NCBI GenBank assembly: GCA_905221615.1 | Contig: CAJNDT010002001.1 | Coordinates: 588,881 to 652,880, forward strand | Origin: Symbiodinium sp. CCMP2592 | Lineage: Eukaryota; Sar; Dinophyceae; Suessiales; Symbiodiniaceae | Direction: 5' to 3' | DNA length: 64,000 nucleotides | Shown: in pieces, positions 1 to 44,566 of the stretch | Layout: every line of letters begins with the position of its first letter | Numbering within the stretch: position 1 is the first letter of the stretch | The notes under the pieces: model-generated | What the model was told of the DNA's origin: nothing | Seen by the model: only the letters and a program-made list of their open reading frames with translations | The model's database searches: none | Translations under genes and position numbers: made by a program

Positions 1-71
1 CACTTTCAGTTTTATAGTGGGTGATATTATCCCAAAAAGTGTAAAGTGTATCCACTCAGCTACCAAGGTGC

Positions 72-32679
<32,608 letters not shown>

Positions 32680-33933
32680 CTGAGAGCACTGGCAGTTATA
32701 GAAGGGGAGCTTCCCAAAAAGAGGATGGTTGTAAGTTCAGGGGGTTCCCGCATGGGTTTGGTGATATGCTGGTTTGGTGTTGCCCCCTTCCCGTTTTGGC
32801 AGGGAATGGGACCAGTCCTAATTCGAAGGGAAAGACACAAAGACTAAGAAGGCAGCCTTCGCAAACCTCAGTGGATCGACTGTGAAGGCATGGACTTCTC
32901 GCGAACACCCTGTCCAAGATCCAGGCCCAAAACCCCTGAATTCTCCAAGCTTAAACGCCGAGACCGCAACTGAAAGCCCGGAGCCCGTCTATCCTGAGAC
33001 TTGAAAGCCACAAGCTTGAACCGCAACAGAAATGTAGACCCAAGAGTAACCTCGAACCTAAACCTTAAAAATGGGAATAAGGGCCTATAATTACTCTGGG
33101 TCCTAGAAATCCTCCTTCAGAAAGCAGGCGCCTGCGCCAGCTTTCCGGACAGGCCCCAGAGCCCTGGCGAAGGAGCTGCGGCCCGCACTTCTCGAGGGAC
33201 CTGGGCTTGGGGGCTCGGGTCTGAAAGAGCTCAAAGGATGCTTGCAACTGCATGTTCGAGTTCATGGTGGAAGTGCGAAGATTCCTAGCCTGGTATGCAG
33301 CTGTCAGTAGTCAGGCATGCCTGCATTAAGGTATATGCCTCGCCAGGTATATGCACATATACACTGAAATAGTGTGCATACATTCATGCCTAGATGCATA
33401 TGTGTGCTGCCGCAAAGTGTATAGATATGTGAATGTCTGTCTGGCTGCCTCTCCGTCCGTCTGAAATGCCGTATGTTTGTAGGATGTATGTAGGTATGTA
33501 TGTATGTATGTAGATATGTTTGCAACTCCCTCTCTCTCTCCCTCTACGTGTATATATATACGTATATATATATATATATATATACTTGGAGGTTCTTGGG
33601 CCCCTAGCAAAAACTTTAGTTTTTGACCTCGGGTTACAACATATAAAGCTTCACTCTGCATAACTCTCTTTTTCCATCTTCTGACAAGCCAGTCGCGGAC
33701 CAGCACCGCCAGCCTGCCAGGTCAGAACAGCGCTCATGTTCCCTAGTAGCATGTGGGCAATGCGACACATGGGGACTTCTGCTGTGCATCTTTTTTGTTG
33801 CGCAAGGCGTGACATGAAAGCTACATATCTCAAGCACGCACTGGTCTTTGGAGCCATGATTAAATGCTTGGTAGATAGTTAGACGTGCAATGTCAGACCC
33901 CACTATCCAAACCAAGACCAGTGAAAGTGCCTG
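32680..33933. other. Gap between the coiled-coil gene and the next gene
   Basis: A minus-strand ATG near 33,265 opens a short frame with NMQLQASFELFQTR that could be the first coiled-coil exon. (TA)n and TATG tracts lie at 33,480-33,585, beside a half arm of foldback family B. A 3' untranslated region of the next gene probably occupies the right end. Confidence 0.35.
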
Positions 33934-36900
33934 CTACACTTTCTGCACAACCGTCAACAGGTTGATGCATTGCTCCAGATTCAAAGTCTGCGAGACCTTG
34001 CCATCTGTAGACTCAGCAGCTATCCGGTCTTGCTCTTTCAGGGAGACCAGCTGATAGGTCAGCCGTGGGTGTTTAGGCTCGGTTGGCATGTCTCCGGGCT
34101 CCACCACCAGGCATTTTTTGCGACCCTTCCGCTTAAAGGCCTTGACAGAGCTCACTAATGCCTCAGTGTGCTCCGGGTAGTCATGGCGAAACGTCTCATG
34201 CAGATGAAAGTACAAATGCCTCTCCAAAGCCGCTTCAAAAGAGATGCAAAGACCCTCAGTCATCTTGCTTTTCAGCCATTGCCGGTCCACCACTCGCTTG
34301 CCCCACAAGCGGGCTTCCAAGGCCGTCGGTGAGTAAAGGTCCTGACCAGCATTTGGCAGCAAAACCACATCAGCCTCCGACACCGAAGTTGCGAGGCAAT
34401 AGCCCCGCCAGATTGGCACAGCTTTGCTAGCAGCAGGAGCAGCAGAGACCTTGATCATCTGGGGCAAGACCGGCGCCGTAGGAGCCGTAGGAGCTGGCAC
34501 AAGCAGCTTTTTCTGGTAAACTCCTCCTTTGGAATCTACATATGGTACCAGGCTGCCAGCGGGAGTCTCACTCACCACTGCTTTCTTCTTCTCCGTCAGA
34601 AAGCGGCTGCGACGAAGGGCAGTTTCGAAGGTATCAGCGTCATCCTCCTGGACTTTTTGCCGCTTTGCCTGAGACGGCACGGCATCGTCACTCCGGAGAG
34701 ACCGCTTTTCACGTGCTGCAGCCACCTCAGCCATCTCCTGGACCATTGGCTCCCACGAGCTGGAAGACCTGGATGCGGAGGGTTGTTCTCGTGCTGCACT
34801 CTCCACCGCTGCAGAAACGGATCTGCTGTGCAACCGCATCTCCTTCTCCAGGCTTCGCTTCGCAGACTCCCGTTTTATGTTCCCCAGACCAGGCTTGTCT
34901 GACTGCTCGCGTTGCGCCTTCGAAGGATCCAGGGATCGGTGGGGAAGCTTTTTCTCGCCGAAGAAGTCTCTGTAGGAGTTCTGGACTGCAACACCGTATT
35001 TCGAGGCCTTGAAAGACATCGAAGTTCGAAACCGCACGGTGTCAAGAGGCCCCTCGAACAGCTCGTCCGGGTTGAAAGCCTTGGGCTTGCGAGACCCTCT
35101 CAAGCTTTGGACATTGAGCTTGATCGCAGCTTGCAGGTTCCAATCCGTTAAATGTTGAGCACGGTATTGGTTCTCGGCCAGAGCAGCCTCCCCAAGGAAT
35201 CTCTCGACCGACTGTGTCCCGCTCTGCAAGGCCAAAGACTTTTCCAGAAGAGAGACCGCCAGAGACCTTCTGGCTCTTTGCTCTGGCTTCAGCTCGGCCA
35301 AGACTTTGAGCCAAGCAGCGCGGGATCGGCCAACCTCCGCAACAGAGCGTTCGGGTCGCCGCTTTGTGAGGGCACCTTGTCCATCCATCTTGGCAGGGTT
35401 TTCGAAGTAATAGAAAGCTCTTGCAAACAGGCCGAGCTTGGGCCCGTTGTCGCTGTCAGACCCAGCCAGCTGCAGCCTGAGTTGTATGTCTCGGACTAAC
35501 AGCGGCTAGCAACGACTTGAAAGTGGAGTTATATTGAAACGACAATGTGTGGACCAAAGCTTTGCTCGACACAACAAGTGGCCACAGCTGCGCTTTGCAA
35601 ACTTTTTCGTGGGAGGCTAAGACCTCAACCAGACTTTGTCGTTCGGGCCATGTGAGACCTGCCTCCAGGTCAAGAGCTGCGAACGCATTGACGTGGTCGT
35701 GGTTGGGGAAGAAGGCCTCGAAGCTGGCAGACATCAGGTCATACAAAGACCTGGAAAAATCTTTGAGCACGTTCATGTCTGGGTGCTCCACGGATGCGAC
35801 GATTTCCCGTGAACCCTCGTGCCAGCGCAGCGGTCCCAAGGCATTGAGACCTGCCACTGCTTTCTGCAGGAGTGTGTCACCTGCGGCTGCGTGGAAGATG
35901 CCGTCCTCCTTGAACAAAAGCTTCAAAGTCTGCTTGGTTTCCATTGCCTGCAACAAACCCCTCTACATGGACACACAGGCGACACAAACACCTAGAGTTT
36001 GTCGTGTCAACTTCGTGCCTCGCGGGCTTTAAGCAGCACATCACTCTCGGCATGGTCGTCCAGCCGCAGGAACCTCTGCAAGACCAAAAGGGCATCGCCC
36101 ACCAAGGCAGCTTTGGCCAAGTTCAGACCGCCCTGCTTGGATCTGCTGGTGAAGGCCTCCAGGTATCTGCGAGACCACACACGGTCCTCACTGTCCCCCA
36201 CATCTGCTCTGGTCATATTGCAAAGGAATCTCAGTACCGACGGAAACAGAGTGATGACCCGAAACAGAGGAGTCGTCAACGAGTCAAATCTTTGCATTGC
36301 GAAGCTCAGGCTTTTCACCGCTCTGGACCAATCACTGGCTTCCTTCTGCGCCTCTTTGAAGAGACCAGAGTACTTGACCGAACTCCTGGAATGCTCATGG
36401 TTGTTTTGCTTTGCGGGCAAAGGGAACATGCATGCTTCGCCGGAAATTGGTTTGCGAAAAAACTACGGCTGATACTGAAACTCGCCCAGGGCACTTCATC
36501 ATGCGTGCAAAGCTTTTCTCGTCGGTAACCAGCTGGCCCAGTAGACCTCCACACCGGTCATTCAGCGGCTGCCAGATGGACTTCATGACCGAGCGAGTGC
36601 GATGGCACCTATCCCGCCAGCTCAGAGTAACATTGGGGAACTCTTCCACAAGGTGCGGAAGAGCAGACTGCTCGGTTGGACCCCCGTCTGCCAGGATGGA
36701 GAAGACCACAGACTGACAGGCAATAACAGCAAAATTGTAGATGCTAGATTTCAAAGTTAGACCAACATATATGATGAGTGCAAAATTTAAAATTCTATTT
36801 CTCCTGCTGTGCCTGCATCTTGCGGTACAAATCCTCGTCGCAGACATCTCCTTCACCATAGCAGGAGTTGGGACCACGTCGCCCATGCCTCCGAGTGGCC

Positions 36901-37833
36901 GCCTGTCTGCAGATGTGGCGGACGGCCTGGGCTGAAGCACGTGCGCCACCGCCTGGCTGCTCTCTCATGGCCCCCAGCAGGTGCTCGTAGACACCTGAAC
37001 TTGGCAGAAAATCGTTCTGCTGCAAGTCACGGTAATACCAGCGGGCGATGACTAAAAGGAGACCATCTCGTACGTCCAGTGTCAAAGATCCAGCCGTGGC
37101 CTCTGCAGAGTTTGAGGTTTGCAAACACTGAGACTGTTGACCGAAATTCGAAAACTAGACCCCGGAGACCGGCCTTAGCAATGACAGCTTGGTCCTGTAT
37201 CTGCAGTGGTTCAGCCAAGCAAAGCAGCATTTGTTGGCAGACCCGACGAGAGACATCGCCAGTGTCACCAAAAATGCTGGAGACCCTGAGAGACCTGGCG
37301 TAAGCTTCATAGTCACGGTAGGTGTCGTGACGACTCACGATGAGGCCCGCGAGGTGAAATCTGTCCAGCCTTGGCACATCATCTGGCTCACTGGCGACCG
37401 GCGTATCGGAAGACCCTGGAGTGAGAGCCTTCACCATCTGTCTCATCGCATCCAGATGCCCTTTTGAGGTCTCGTGAGTCTTGAAGTGCGATGGCTGAAT
37501 CGCTGCTGCCGTCGACACTTCTAAGCGGCTGAATGACGACGGATACTTCACTGGCGGGAAATGGGAGCAAACCCAACACCCGGCAGCCCAGTGAGACCAG
37601 GAGTGCGGTCGTACACACAACCACGTCCGGCTACCGAGGGTGGGGTGATGGAAGCAAAACCTTTTTGACCATGCCTTCGTCTCGTCCGGGCTCGCGGCTG
37701 TTTTTTGGCCTTTTCTCAAGCGGCCTGCATACCCCATCTCGAAAAAGCAGCGTGCACATGACGATTTGCCGCAAGATTGCCAGTGCTCAAGGTCACGGTC
37801 GTACTCGCGACCGTCTGGACCAGGCTGGGGCCT
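33934..37833 (-). CDS. Zinc-finger protein with transposase-like middle and C-terminal BRCT-like domain
   Basis: Multi-exon. The first clear exon (from about 37,833) has a Cys cluster, CGKSSCARCFF, then CWVCSHF followed about 25 residues later by HFKTHETSKGH, a CxxC...Hx8H zinc-finger layout like those at the N terminus of hAT-type transposases. Further exons: 36.8-37.1 kb (LVIARWYYRDLQQNDFL), 36.50-36.72 kb (ILADGGPTEQSALPHL), 36.02-36.38 kb (SLSFAMQRFDSLTTP), 35.5-35.95 kb after acceptor TTGCAG, and a final exon from about 35,465 to the stop at 33,934. The final exon is Ser/Arg/Lys-rich and ends in a BRCT-like unit: ADVVLLPNAGQDLYSP, then LWGKRVVDRQWLKSK. BRCT domains bind phosphopeptides in DNA-damage and replication proteins. 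The transposase relation is only suggestive and no catalytic triad was identified. One join near 37.1 kb needs a GT-AG intron of 28-34 nt. The 5' end is not resolved. Confidence 0.6.
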
Positions 37834-38420
37834 TCAGCAACAGCATAAACATGTCCCATTGTTCGATTACCCAACCCCTACCCAAAACAGAACCAACTTA
37901 TTCTGATTGCGCTGATGTTCCTTTGTATCTGCACCGGAACACCAAAAGGGTCGTCTCTGGCAAAGACCGCTGGGGGCGGAAGAAGGGCTTCTTCGACCAT
38001 GGCGGCCCTATATGACCGATGAGGCTAGGAAAAAACTATGGAAGTATGAAGGCAAATCTGACATTTGCACTCGTCTAAATTAGTAGTAACCCTTTGCCAA
38101 AAGCTCAGTTGCCGCAGTTCCCAAAGTAACTGCTGCCGGGGACCTCTTGAGAATGAACACAACAGCACCAATTGCAACGCGAAGGCACCCGACCAAGCAC
38201 GAAGGAAATGAACAATCGCAGACTTAAAGCTCATTTGTTGCTGGCAGAAGTAATCGCAGCACCGAGCCTCCCGTAGCCAAGGTCATGATCCAAAGACCTG
38301 GCGCAACAACCACGCAGGCCATTTGCGCTTTTCTCCCGAAGAAAAAGTGGTTCTGGCTTGTTTGGTACTGGTAATCATATTTATAGTCATTAGTAATAGT
38401 AATAGCCATAGTCATAGTAT

Positions 38421-38490
38421 AGTCTGTGGTGGCCTAAGCCAGAATCACTTTTCCTAGTAAAAAAACATTAAATGGCTTGCCAATGATAGG
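38421..38490. repeat. GGCCTAAGCCAGAATCAC repeat, copy 1
   Basis: About 70 bp: GTGGTGGCCTAAGCCAGAAT, CACTTTTCCT, an A-rich centre, then AAATGGCTTG. The ends AAGCCA/TGGCTT are complementary, so it can fold back weakly. Confidence 0.8.
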
Positions 38491-38689
38491 AACAGCAATA
38501 GTAGTAATAGCACTGTTATTAGTAGTACTATTTATTATTCATAATAGTAATAACGAGAATCCCTGGCTTGGTTGGAAATACTAATATTCAATAGAAATAG
38601 GAATAAGACTAATACTAGCAAGAGTAATAGACATATTGACAGTAACAATAATAGTAGCAGCAACGGTAGTAGTATATATTGATAGTACT

Positions 38690-38762
38690 GTCGATGGTGG
38701 CCTAAGCCAGAATCACTTTTCCTGGTAAGAAAAACACTCAATGGCTTGGCCCAGAGTGATAG
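38690..38762. repeat. GGCCTAAGCCAGAATCAC repeat, copy 2
   Basis: Same 5' and 3' blocks as copy 1 with a diverged A-rich centre. Confidence 0.8.
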
Positions 38763-38938
38763 TACTGGCATTAGTAATCCTATTACTAATAATAATGACA
38801 GAAATTCTCTGGTCTAGTTAGCAATAATAATATTGATAGTAGCAATGGTATTAACAGTCGTATTAAGCAATAATGATTCGTAATTCCAAAAGCAATAGTA
38901 ATACTAATAGCAAACGTAGTAATCTTTAGCAAAAGTAT

Positions 38939-39012
38939 TGTCTATGGTGGCCTAAGCCAGAATCACTTTTCTGTTTAAAAAAACTTTGAATGGCTTGGTC
39001 CATGGTGATAAC
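38939..39012. repeat. GGCCTAAGCCAGAATCAC repeat, copy 3
   Basis: Ends TGGCTTGGTCCATGGTGATA, which extends the homology beyond copy 1. Confidence 0.8.
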
Positions 39013-39169
39013 AGCAGCAATAGTAGTAGTACTGGCAATAGTAATGCTATATTCATAAGAGTAATGGTAAATCCCTGGCTTGGCTGGCGCTAGTTTTAAT
39101 AAGACTAGTAAAAATAATAGTAATAGTAATAGTTTTAATTTATCCGCCGACCCCTGCGGGCGGCGCCCG

Positions 39170-42100
39170 TGATATCCCGAGAGGTGTCCGCACCCACACC
39201 GCTTCCACCGCCTCCACCGCTCTGTTAAAAGAGTCTTTCACCGCTGTTATAGGTGTTTAAAGAGTATGTAAAGGCTGCCAATGTGTGCCCGGACCTCTCC
39301 GCGCCCCCAGTGCCCCCACCGCCCTCACAACCTCCACCACCGCTCTGTTTAAAGAGTCCTTCACCGCTGTATCTGTAGGTGTTTAAAGAGTATATAAGAG
39401 TATTTAAAGGCTGCCAATGTGTGCCCAGACCCCTCCGCGCCCACACCGCCCCTACCGCCACCGCCGCCCTTTTAAAAAGTATTTAAAGGCTGCCAATGTG
39501 TGCCCGGACCCCCCCGCGCCCCCACCGCCCACACCGCCCCCACCGCCCACACCGCCCTCACCGCCCTCACCACCCCCACCACCTTCATCCCCCTCCACCG
39601 CTTCTCTCACCGCCCGCCCGCTGTATTTGTAGGTGTTTAAAGAGTAAAAAAAGTATTTAAAGGCTGCCAATGTGTGCCCGGACCCCCCCGCGCCCTCACC
39701 GCCCACACCGCCCACACCGCCCACACCGCCCTCACCGCCCTCACCACCCCCACCACCTTCATCCCCCTCCACCGCTTTCACCGTTCCCACCGTCTCCACC
39801 GCTCTCACCGCCCGCTGTATTTGTAGGTGTTTAAAGAGTATAAGAGTATTTAAAGGCTGCCAATGTGTGCCCGGACCCCCCCGCGCCCCCACCGCCCACA
39901 CCGCCCACACCGCCCCCACCGCCCACACCGCCCTCACCGCCCTCACCACCCCCACCACCTTCATCCCCCTCCACCGCTTGCACCGTTCCCACCGTCTCCA
40001 CCGCTCTATTTGTAGGTGTTTCAAGAGTAAAGAGCATTTCACCCCCCCCACCGCCCACACCGCCCTCACCGCCCTCACCACCCCCACCACCTTCATCCCC
40101 CTCCACCGCTTTCACCGTTCCCACCGTCTCCACCGCTCTCACCGCCCGCTGTATTTGTAGGTGTTTAAAGAGTAAAGAGAAATTAAAGGCTGCCAATGTG
40201 TGCCCGGACCCCCCCGCGCCCCCACCGCCCACACCGCCCCCACTGCCCACACCGCCCTCACCGCCCTCACCACCCCCACCACCTTCATCCACCGCTTTCC
40301 ACGTTCGCCCCCACCGCCCACACCGCCCACACCGCCCTCCTCACCACCCCCACCACCTTTATCCCCCTCCACCGCTTTCACCGTTCTCACCGTCTCCACC
40401 GCCCGCTGTATTTGTAGGTGTTTAAAGAATAAAGAGGATTTAAAGGCTGCCAATGTGTGCCCGGACCCCCCCGCGCCCCCACCGCCCACACCGCCCCCAC
40501 CGCCCACACCGCCCTCACCGCCCTCACCACCCCCACCACCTTCATCCCCCTCCACCGCTTTCACCGTTCCCACCGCCCGCTGTATTTGTAGGTGTTTAAA
40601 GAGTAAAATAAGTATTTAAAGGCTGCCAATGTGTGCCCGGACCCCCCGCGCCCTCAGCCCACACCTACACCGTCACCGCCTCACCACCCCCACCACCTAC
40701 CGCTTTCACCGTTCCCAGGCTGTACTGCCAATGTGTGCCCGGACCCCCCCGCGCCCTCACCGCCCACACCGCCCACACCGCCCACACCGCCCTCACCGCC
40801 CTCACCACCCCCACCACCTTCATCCCCCTCCACCGCTTTCACCGTTCCCACCGCCCGCTGTATTTGTAGGTGTTTAAAGAGTATAAAGAGTATTTAAAGG
40901 CTGCCAATGTGTGCCCGGACCCCACCGCTCCCCCACCGCCCACCGCCCACCGCCGCCCCCACCGCCCACACCGCCCTCACCGCCCTCACCACCCCCACCA
41001 CCTTCATCCCCCTCCACCGCTTTCACCGTTCCCACCGTCTCCATATAAGAGTATTTAAAGGCTGCCAATGTGTGCCCGGACCCCCCCGCGCCCCCACCGC
41101 CCACACCGCCCACCCGCCCCCACCGCCCACACCGCCCTCACCGCCCTCACCACCCCCACCACCTTCATCCCCCTCCACCGCTTTCACCGTTCCCACCGTC
41201 TCCACCGCTCTCACCGCCCGCTGTATTTGTAGGTGTTTAAAGAGTAAAGAGTATTTAAAGGCTGCCAATGTGTGCCCGGACCCCCCCGCCCCCCACCGCC
41301 CACACCGCCCACACCGCCCCCACCGCCCACACCGCCCTCACCGCCCTCACCACCCCCACCACCTTCATCCCCCTCCACCGCTTGCACCGTTCCCACCGTC
41401 TCCACCGCTCTATTTGTAGGTGTTTCAAGAGTAAAGAGCATTCCACCCCCCCCACCGCCCACACCGCCCTCACCGCCCTCACCACCCCCACCACCTTCAT
41501 CCCCCTCCACCGCTTTCACCGTTCCCACCGTCTCCACACCGCCCGCTGTACTGCCATGTGTGCCGCCCTCACCGCCCACCGCCCTCACTCACCCCCACCA
41601 CCTTCATCCACCGCTTTCCACGTTCGCCCCCACCGCCCACACCGCCCACACCGCCCTCACCGTCCTCACCACCCCCACCACCTTTATCCCCCTCCACCGC
41701 TTTCACCGTTCTCACCGTCTCCACCGCCCGCTGTATTTGTAGGTGTTTAAAGAATAAAGAGGATTTAAAGGCTGCCAATGTGTGCCCGGACCCCCCCGCG
41801 CCCCCACCGCCCACACCGCCCCCACCGCCCACACCGCCCTCACCGCCCTCACCACCCCCACCACCTTCATCCCCCTCCACCGCTTTCACCGTCCCACCGC
41901 CCGCTGTATTTGTAGGTGTTTAAAGAGTAAAATAAGTATTTAAAGGCTGCCAATGTGTGCCCGGACCATCCCCCGCGCCCTCACCGCCCACACCGCCCAC
42001 ACCGCCCACACCGCCCTCACCGCCCTCACCACCCCCACCACCTTCATCCCCCTCCACCGCTTTCACCGTTCCCACCGCCCGCTGTATTTGTAGGTGTTTA

Positions 42101-42360
42101 AAGAGTATATAAGAGTATTTAAAGGCTGCCAATGTGTGCCCGGACCCCCCCGCGCCCCCACCGCCCACACCGCCCACACCGCCCACACCGCCCTCACCGC
42201 CCTCACCACCCCCACCACCTTCATCCCCCTCCACCGCTTTCACCGTTCCCACCGCCCGCTGTATTTGTAGGTGTTTAAAGAGTAAAATAAGTATTTAAAG
42301 GCTGCCAATGTGTGCCCGGACCCCACCGCGCCCCCACCGCCCACACCGCCCACACTACCT
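39170..42360. repeat. C-rich minisatellite, units of about 75-260 bp, about 16 units
   Basis: Each unit starts TATTTAAAGGCTGCCAATGT, then TGCCCGGACCCCCCCGCG, then CACCGCCCACACCGCCC-type 6- to 12-bp subrepeats, then CACCACCTTCATCCCCCTCC, CACCGCTTTCACCGTTCC and GCTGTATTTGTAGGTGTTTA. There is also a higher-order duplication: the blocks at about 39,850-40,440 and 41,260-41,770 share the same unusual sub-variants (for example TTCAAGAGTAAAGAGCATT and GCTTTCCACGTTCGCCC). The minus strand is extremely G-rich with GGG/GG runs and could form G-quadruplexes. Pro/Thr/His or Gly-rich frames exist in every frame and on both strands, so I do not treat any as genes. Confidence 0.95.
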
Positions 42361-42783
42361 TTATTGTCCTCACTGCCCGCCCCGGCCTTGCGATGCGCCG
42401 CCGCGCGCGCGCGACTTTTTTGTCGTACCATGTCGTACCATCCCATGGCCACAACTGCACTGGCTCCGTATCTTAAGCATATCGAATACAGCCTTCCGGC
42501 TAAACTCGGTTTTGTGCGGATGCCTTTTGCCTCTGAGTCACAAGGTTGCTGAAACATGCGCACACAATGTCCGAGAGCTGAGCACTGCGTCAGTCCGAAT
42601 ACTTCGCCGCATCAGTCATGTGCTCATGCTACTCGTGCCAGTTACAAGACTTGCAGTTGGCTGCTTTCAACACCTGCTGCGTTCCTTGGATAGTCACCTC
42701 TCTTCTTTTGGGGTCGGCGGCAGTGGCGGCAGCCCATAAATAATACTACTAGTAGTATTGGGAGTAATATTTCTTGATAGTGC

Positions 42784-42857
42784 AGTCTATGGTGGCCTAA
42801 GCCAGAATCACTTTTTGTGCAACAAAAACACTAAATGGCTTGATCCACGGCGATAGT
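42784..42857. repeat. GGCCTAAGCCAGAATCAC repeat, copy 4
   Basis: Same blocks as copies 1-3, on the other side of the minisatellite. Confidence 0.8.
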
Positions 42858-42905
42858 ACTAGTAAAGATAGTCGCAATAGTTCATGGTTGCTCACGTGTC
42901 ACATC

Positions 42906-42979
42906 TGTCAATGGTGGCCTAAGCCAGGATCACTTTTCTTGATAAAATAGCTTTAAATGGCTTGGTCCATAGTGATAGT
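42906..42979. repeat. GGCCTAAGCCAGAATCAC repeat, copy 5
   Basis: GTCAATGGTGGCCTAAGCCA to TGGCTTGGTCCATAGTGATA; one change (CAGGAT for CAGAAT). Confidence 0.8.
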
Positions 42980-43437
42980 AATAATTTATACTAGGTGATA
43001 GTATTGCGATTAGTCATACTAGTATTATTCATAGCAACACAAGCAGGATGATGGAAATAATGCATTGGTAAGAAGTCAAGCATTTGCTGGGCGGCAACAT
43101 AATCACTAGTAGTATGCCACAGTGTTAAAGAGACCGAAGCAGGCTTGCATGTAACCACATAGCCCAAGTCAGAAACTCCAGCCTTGTCGCTGCTATGCCC
43201 AACGGCCGGGCTGAGGAGACCTGGCGGCAAGCGCAGTATGACCATGAACTTGAGAGCACTCGTCGCAAGAAGAATGCAGGCAAACGCAGGGTCCATTTTG
43301 TCGATTCTCCAACAGAACTGTGCCCCGAGAGGAGACCCCATTGACTCGTCTGTGCCGAGTACAACAGAAGCATCTGTGATGCACCCCTGCAGTGCTGTTG
43401 CCCATTAGGTCTCTTTCTTGAAACCTTAGAGCACTGC

Positions 43438-43460
43438 TAGGTCTCTTTTTGGAGACCTAA
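43438..43460. terminator. Short perfect hairpin just downstream of the H3-like gene
   Basis: TAGGTCTC and GAGACCTA pair perfectly around a T-rich loop, 32 bp past the stop codon; GTCTCACGTCTAAGACTAAG and GAGACC next to it add weaker pairing. A role in 3'-end processing, as for histone mRNA stem-loops, is only a possibility; the sequence is not the animal histone hairpin. Confidence 0.3.
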
Positions 43461-43491
43461 AAAGTCTCACGTCTAAGACTAAGTGAGACCA

Positions 43492-44566
43492 TCACGCCAT
43501 CTGCCATCTCCCGGCAGTCTGTAGCACTGCACGAACGGTGGCCACGTCCCGGGGCTTTATCTCCACCGCACCCCTGGCCGAAGAAGCACCTTGAAGTGCC
43601 CGGAGGTAAGAGACCGCCATGTCCTCGGCAGCCTCCTGCAAGAGAGAAATCGCCTCATTCGACAAGGTCAAACCTCCGTCTCCGACCATGCTTTTGCAGA
43701 CCTCGGCAAACTTGCTCCGGGCGTTCGCGGGCTCCCTGCTCTGCTGCGCCTTCTGGATCGTCTTCTCAACTTTGCGAGCATACCGCCCATGCACAGGCGC
43801 CGCCCAGGAAGGAGTCTTGCCGCGTATACGGCGGTAGACCTGCGAATGTTGGTCTGTCTGTCACTGTCCATGTCTGTCTTCTCCCTGTCCCGTCTCTGTC
43901 TGTCTTTTGTCCGCTTGTCCGTCAGTTTGTTTCTCTCTTTCTCTCTCTCGTTCTCTCTGCCAAGTCTGTCCGTCCGTCTGCCCTTTTAACCGTACAAAGG
44001 TCTTGGGTCTTGCCTGGTACCTCAACACGACTCAAAGAAGACTATTTATTGCAACTTTTAAGTCCGCCAATGCTTCACGCCTTCGCGACGGCATCAGGCT
44101 TCACCCGGGCCGGAGCTTTCTGGCCACAAGCATCCATCCAGTCAAGAAGCGGCTTGTACCTTCGAAGGAGACAAAGCACGGCAGATTGAACTTGAATTAG
44201 AGCGGATCAACTGTCAGACTCATTCGAGGTGCTTAGGGTCTGCCCGCAAGAAGTCGATTTCTTGCGCCGGGGGGAGCAGGTAGACCGCCTTGATGTCGGC
44301 CTGGAGCTCGGCGAAATCCTTGCAGCTGCGATCCTGAAAAAGGCCACGAAACAATTTCAAAGGCAGCCAGAACATGCGGCTTCAGACAGGTCCTCTTCCG
44401 ACGAGAAGAATTCAGCAGCCACCAGCTCACTCCTGAAGACCGTCCAGAACTCCTTTTGGTCCCCCCATGGCCTCTGGTAGAACTCGGCTGAAGGGAAATT
44501 CAGCTTGATGGAGTAGCCATCTCCACCGTCCACCGCATCGCGGTAAATCACATGAGGTGCTCTTAC
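43492..44566 (-). CDS. Protein ending in a histone H3-like fold (5' exons not resolved)
   Basis: Four exons join in phase: 44,566-44,423 (48 codons), 44,333-44,222, 44,190-44,090 and 43,839-43,492. The last exon encodes 115 residues that track histone H3 from the alpha-N helix to the C terminus. IQKAQQSRE followed nine residues later by KF matches the H3 spacing of IRKYQKSTE...PF; LSNEAISLLQEAAEDMAVSY aligns with the H3 alpha-2 region (SSAVMALQEA); EIKPRDVATVRAVLQT aligns with TIMPKDIQLARRI. The H3 N-terminal tail is absent and the fold is preceded by about 110 residues of unknown type (LNFPSAEFYQRPWGDQKEF). Histone fold proteins pair into dimers on DNA or in kinetochores; CENP-T also carries its fold at the C terminus. 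The join between exons 2 and 3 requires a 31-nt GA-AG intron (44,221-44,191). A candidate first exon with ATG near 45,015 (MPSKPTLLHMSCVC) is unproven. Confidence 0.7.
43860..43985. repeat. TCTG/CTCT-rich microsatellite in an intron
   Basis: Degenerate GTCTGTCTGTC and CTCTCTCT units between exons 3 and 4 of the H3-like gene. Confidence 0.8.

Larger units (their letters stand above)
38370..39145. repeat. AAT/AGT triplet-rich spacer
   Basis: Degenerate AATAGTAATAGT sequence between the dispersed repeats described below. It resumes at about 42,740-43,030 on the far side of the minisatellite. Confidence 0.8.

Noticed and set aside
39417..42252. Pro/Thr/His-rich (plus) and Gly/Val-rich (minus) frames in the minisatellite
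   Set aside because: Present in all frames because the repeat lacks stops; boundaries follow repeat units, not splice sites.
39170..42360. CRISPR-like direct repeats
   Set aside because: Units and spacers are all repetitive and of irregular length, and there are no cas genes; it is a eukaryotic minisatellite.
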